Shown: positions 62,814 through 64,000 of the stretch, piece after piece
Layout: each line of letters begins with the position of its first letter
Position numbering within the stretch: position 1 is the first letter of the stretch
Origin: Vespa crabro
Lineage: Eukaryota > Arthropoda > Insecta > Hymenoptera > Vespidae
NCBI RefSeq assembly: GCF_910589235.1
Contig: NC_060961.1
Coordinates: 3,500,001 to 3,564,000 of the forward strand
Reading direction: 5' to 3'
Length of the DNA: 64,000 bases
Notes under the pieces: model-generated
Told to the model about the DNA's origin: nothing
Seen by the model: only the letters and a program-made list of their open reading frames with translations
Database searches by the model: none
Position numbers and translations under genes: made by a program

Positions 62814-64000
62814 ATGTCAAGGAAGCGCTGTAGAGAGGAAACTATGTTGAACTCTGTATCACATATAAATAATCATAATGGAGAAAGTACGTCTTCTTCT
62901 AGAGAAAATTCCCCCATTAATCCTGTAAGTAATAAATTTCTTATATAACACTTTGCTAAATATGTCGCTTTTGTTTATTATACAATACTCTGTACACATA
63001 TAACATTGATTTTAATCAATTTCATATGTTAAAATACAAAATGATTTTTATTTATAGATTGATTTTAACAATTTATAATATATAATCTATTTGTATATAT
63101 TTACACATATCACGTGCGCTCGAATACACTTAATACCACTGACATTATTTATAACGAAAATCACATATACCATGTCTTATTCAGTCAACAGAGAACATAT
63201 AACTCAATATCAAGTGATAACACTGTGAACATGACGTAACATTGACATAAATAAGTGTCAAGTACTGTACTGCTAAGAAAATTTTACAAGTGGTAGAAGT
63301 TTAAATATATTTTTCTTAAACTTTGATTAAACATTCATGAACATTCATAAACTTTATCTAATATTTTATGTCTGATAAATGTGTAAAATGATGTGAATTA
63401 TTTGTTTTAAAAAATGATGAATTGTTAGATACAATAACTTGGGAGAATAGAAAATATAATAATAACAATCGAATGCATACAAAAATCTAATTACAGTATG
63501 GAATTTTCAATAATCATATAAGTTAAAATATTAATATAATAAATTCTATAATTTATAATTTTCAGGAATGTTCAAATTTGAATTACTTTAAATTAAAAAG
63601 CTTCTAAGTTACATTATCATTGAAATAAATTAGAAATTATATCTAAATTTATTTCAGTCAATTTGTAAAGAGGCTCCATTCAGTGATGATCCAGAAGCAA
63701 TTGCTGAGAGAGATGCAAGTGATTATAATACTCAAATTACATTAAGGATGGCACGTAGTGGGAAAGGTTGGTTTATAAGAGTATTTATTGTTCATTCACT
63801 ATTCAAAAAATACAATGATAACTGTTATGAGAAATAAGATTTATGAAAAAAATAGAATATTTATGTAATTCCAATATTACTTGTATGTTGCAATTTTAAG
63901 TAAACATTATCATCATAGTTGTACTTTTATCATTATACAGTATTTTATAACATGATATATCTTTTAGCACCCAGAAGAGTTAGAGTATATGCTGATGGTA
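62814..64000 (+). CDS. PCYT1: CTP:phosphocholine cytidylyltransferase (PCYT1), 5' part, cut by window end
   Basis: Rate-limiting enzyme of the CDP-choline (Kennedy) pathway, converting phosphocholine and CTP to CDP-choline; it is membrane-regulated and often nuclear. Exons visible: 62814-62924 (residues 1-37), 63658-63766 (38-73) and 63968 to beyond 64000 (from residue 74). Residues 1-37 are Ser/Asn-rich with a basic SRKRCREE that could be a nuclear localisation signal. Residues 43-56 read APFSDDPEAIAERD, as in insect cytidylyltransferases, and residues 74-84 read APRRVRVYADG, the start of the catalytic cytidylyltransferase fold just before the HxGH motif, which would lie beyond the window. 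The donor after exon 2 is GTTGGT, weak, but the join preserves frame and family sequence. The acceptor-like TTTTAG at 62765-62770 suggests a spliced 5' UTR. Confidence 0.93.

Noticed and set aside
1..64000. CRISPR arrays, bacterial operons, insertion sequences or phage features
   Set aside because: The genes are intron-containing animal genes; no regularly spaced direct repeats with unique spacers were seen.

Overview
The window is eukaryotic nuclear DNA, most probably from an insect and plausibly a hymenopteran such as a bee or wasp. The genes have introns of roughly 70 bp to 1.4 kb with GT..AG ends. The encoded proteins look like insect versions of universal housekeeping proteins. The DNA is AT-rich and carries many (GA)n/(CT)n, (TA)n and (CA)n microsatellites. 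The species-level call is inference; the gene identities are not.

Positions 1 to about 40,450 contain no protein-coding gene that I can support. This part is somewhat GC- and CpG-richer and is studded with GA/CT tracts, short tandem repeats, perfect palindromes and clusters of transcription-factor-like motifs. It could be intergenic regulatory DNA or the intron of a very large gene whose exons lie outside the window. Two weak candidate non-coding or first exons (ending near 12,010 and 33,525) and one TATA-containing GC-rich block (about 4,270-4,700) are noted.

From about 40,455 to 41,625 there are three MITE-like inverted-repeat elements. They lie directly upstream of the first gene.

From 41,873 to the end is an AT-rich, gene-dense block: (1) cytosolic C1-tetrahydrofolate synthase (MTHFD1; pug in Drosophila), + strand, 12 coding exons, 939 aa; (2) METTL15, a mitochondrial RsmH-type rRNA methyltransferase, - strand, one exon, 390 aa; (3) UQCC2, a complex III assembly factor, - strand, two exons, 121 aa, whose stop codon overlaps the METTL15 start codon; (4) importin-5 (IPO5; Karybeta3 in Drosophila), + strand, 9 coding exons, 1097 aa; (5) the first exons of CTP:phosphocholine cytidylyltransferase (PCYT1), + strand, running off the window end. 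I rebuilt the exon joins by hand; every join keeps frame, and the totals match the family lengths.

The most notable arrangement is the 8-nt overlap of UQCC2 and METTL15. It suggests a dicistronic mRNA encoding two mitochondrial biogenesis factors, in head-to-head arrangement with IPO5 and tail-to-tail with MTHFD1. Other leads are hairpin-forming sequences in introns of IPO5 and MTHFD1, a cluster of Grainyhead-like sites at 31.5-31.7 kb, a 60-bp alternating pyrimidine-purine run, and an apparent compositional boundary near 38-40 kb where GA microsatellites stop and TA microsatellites begin.
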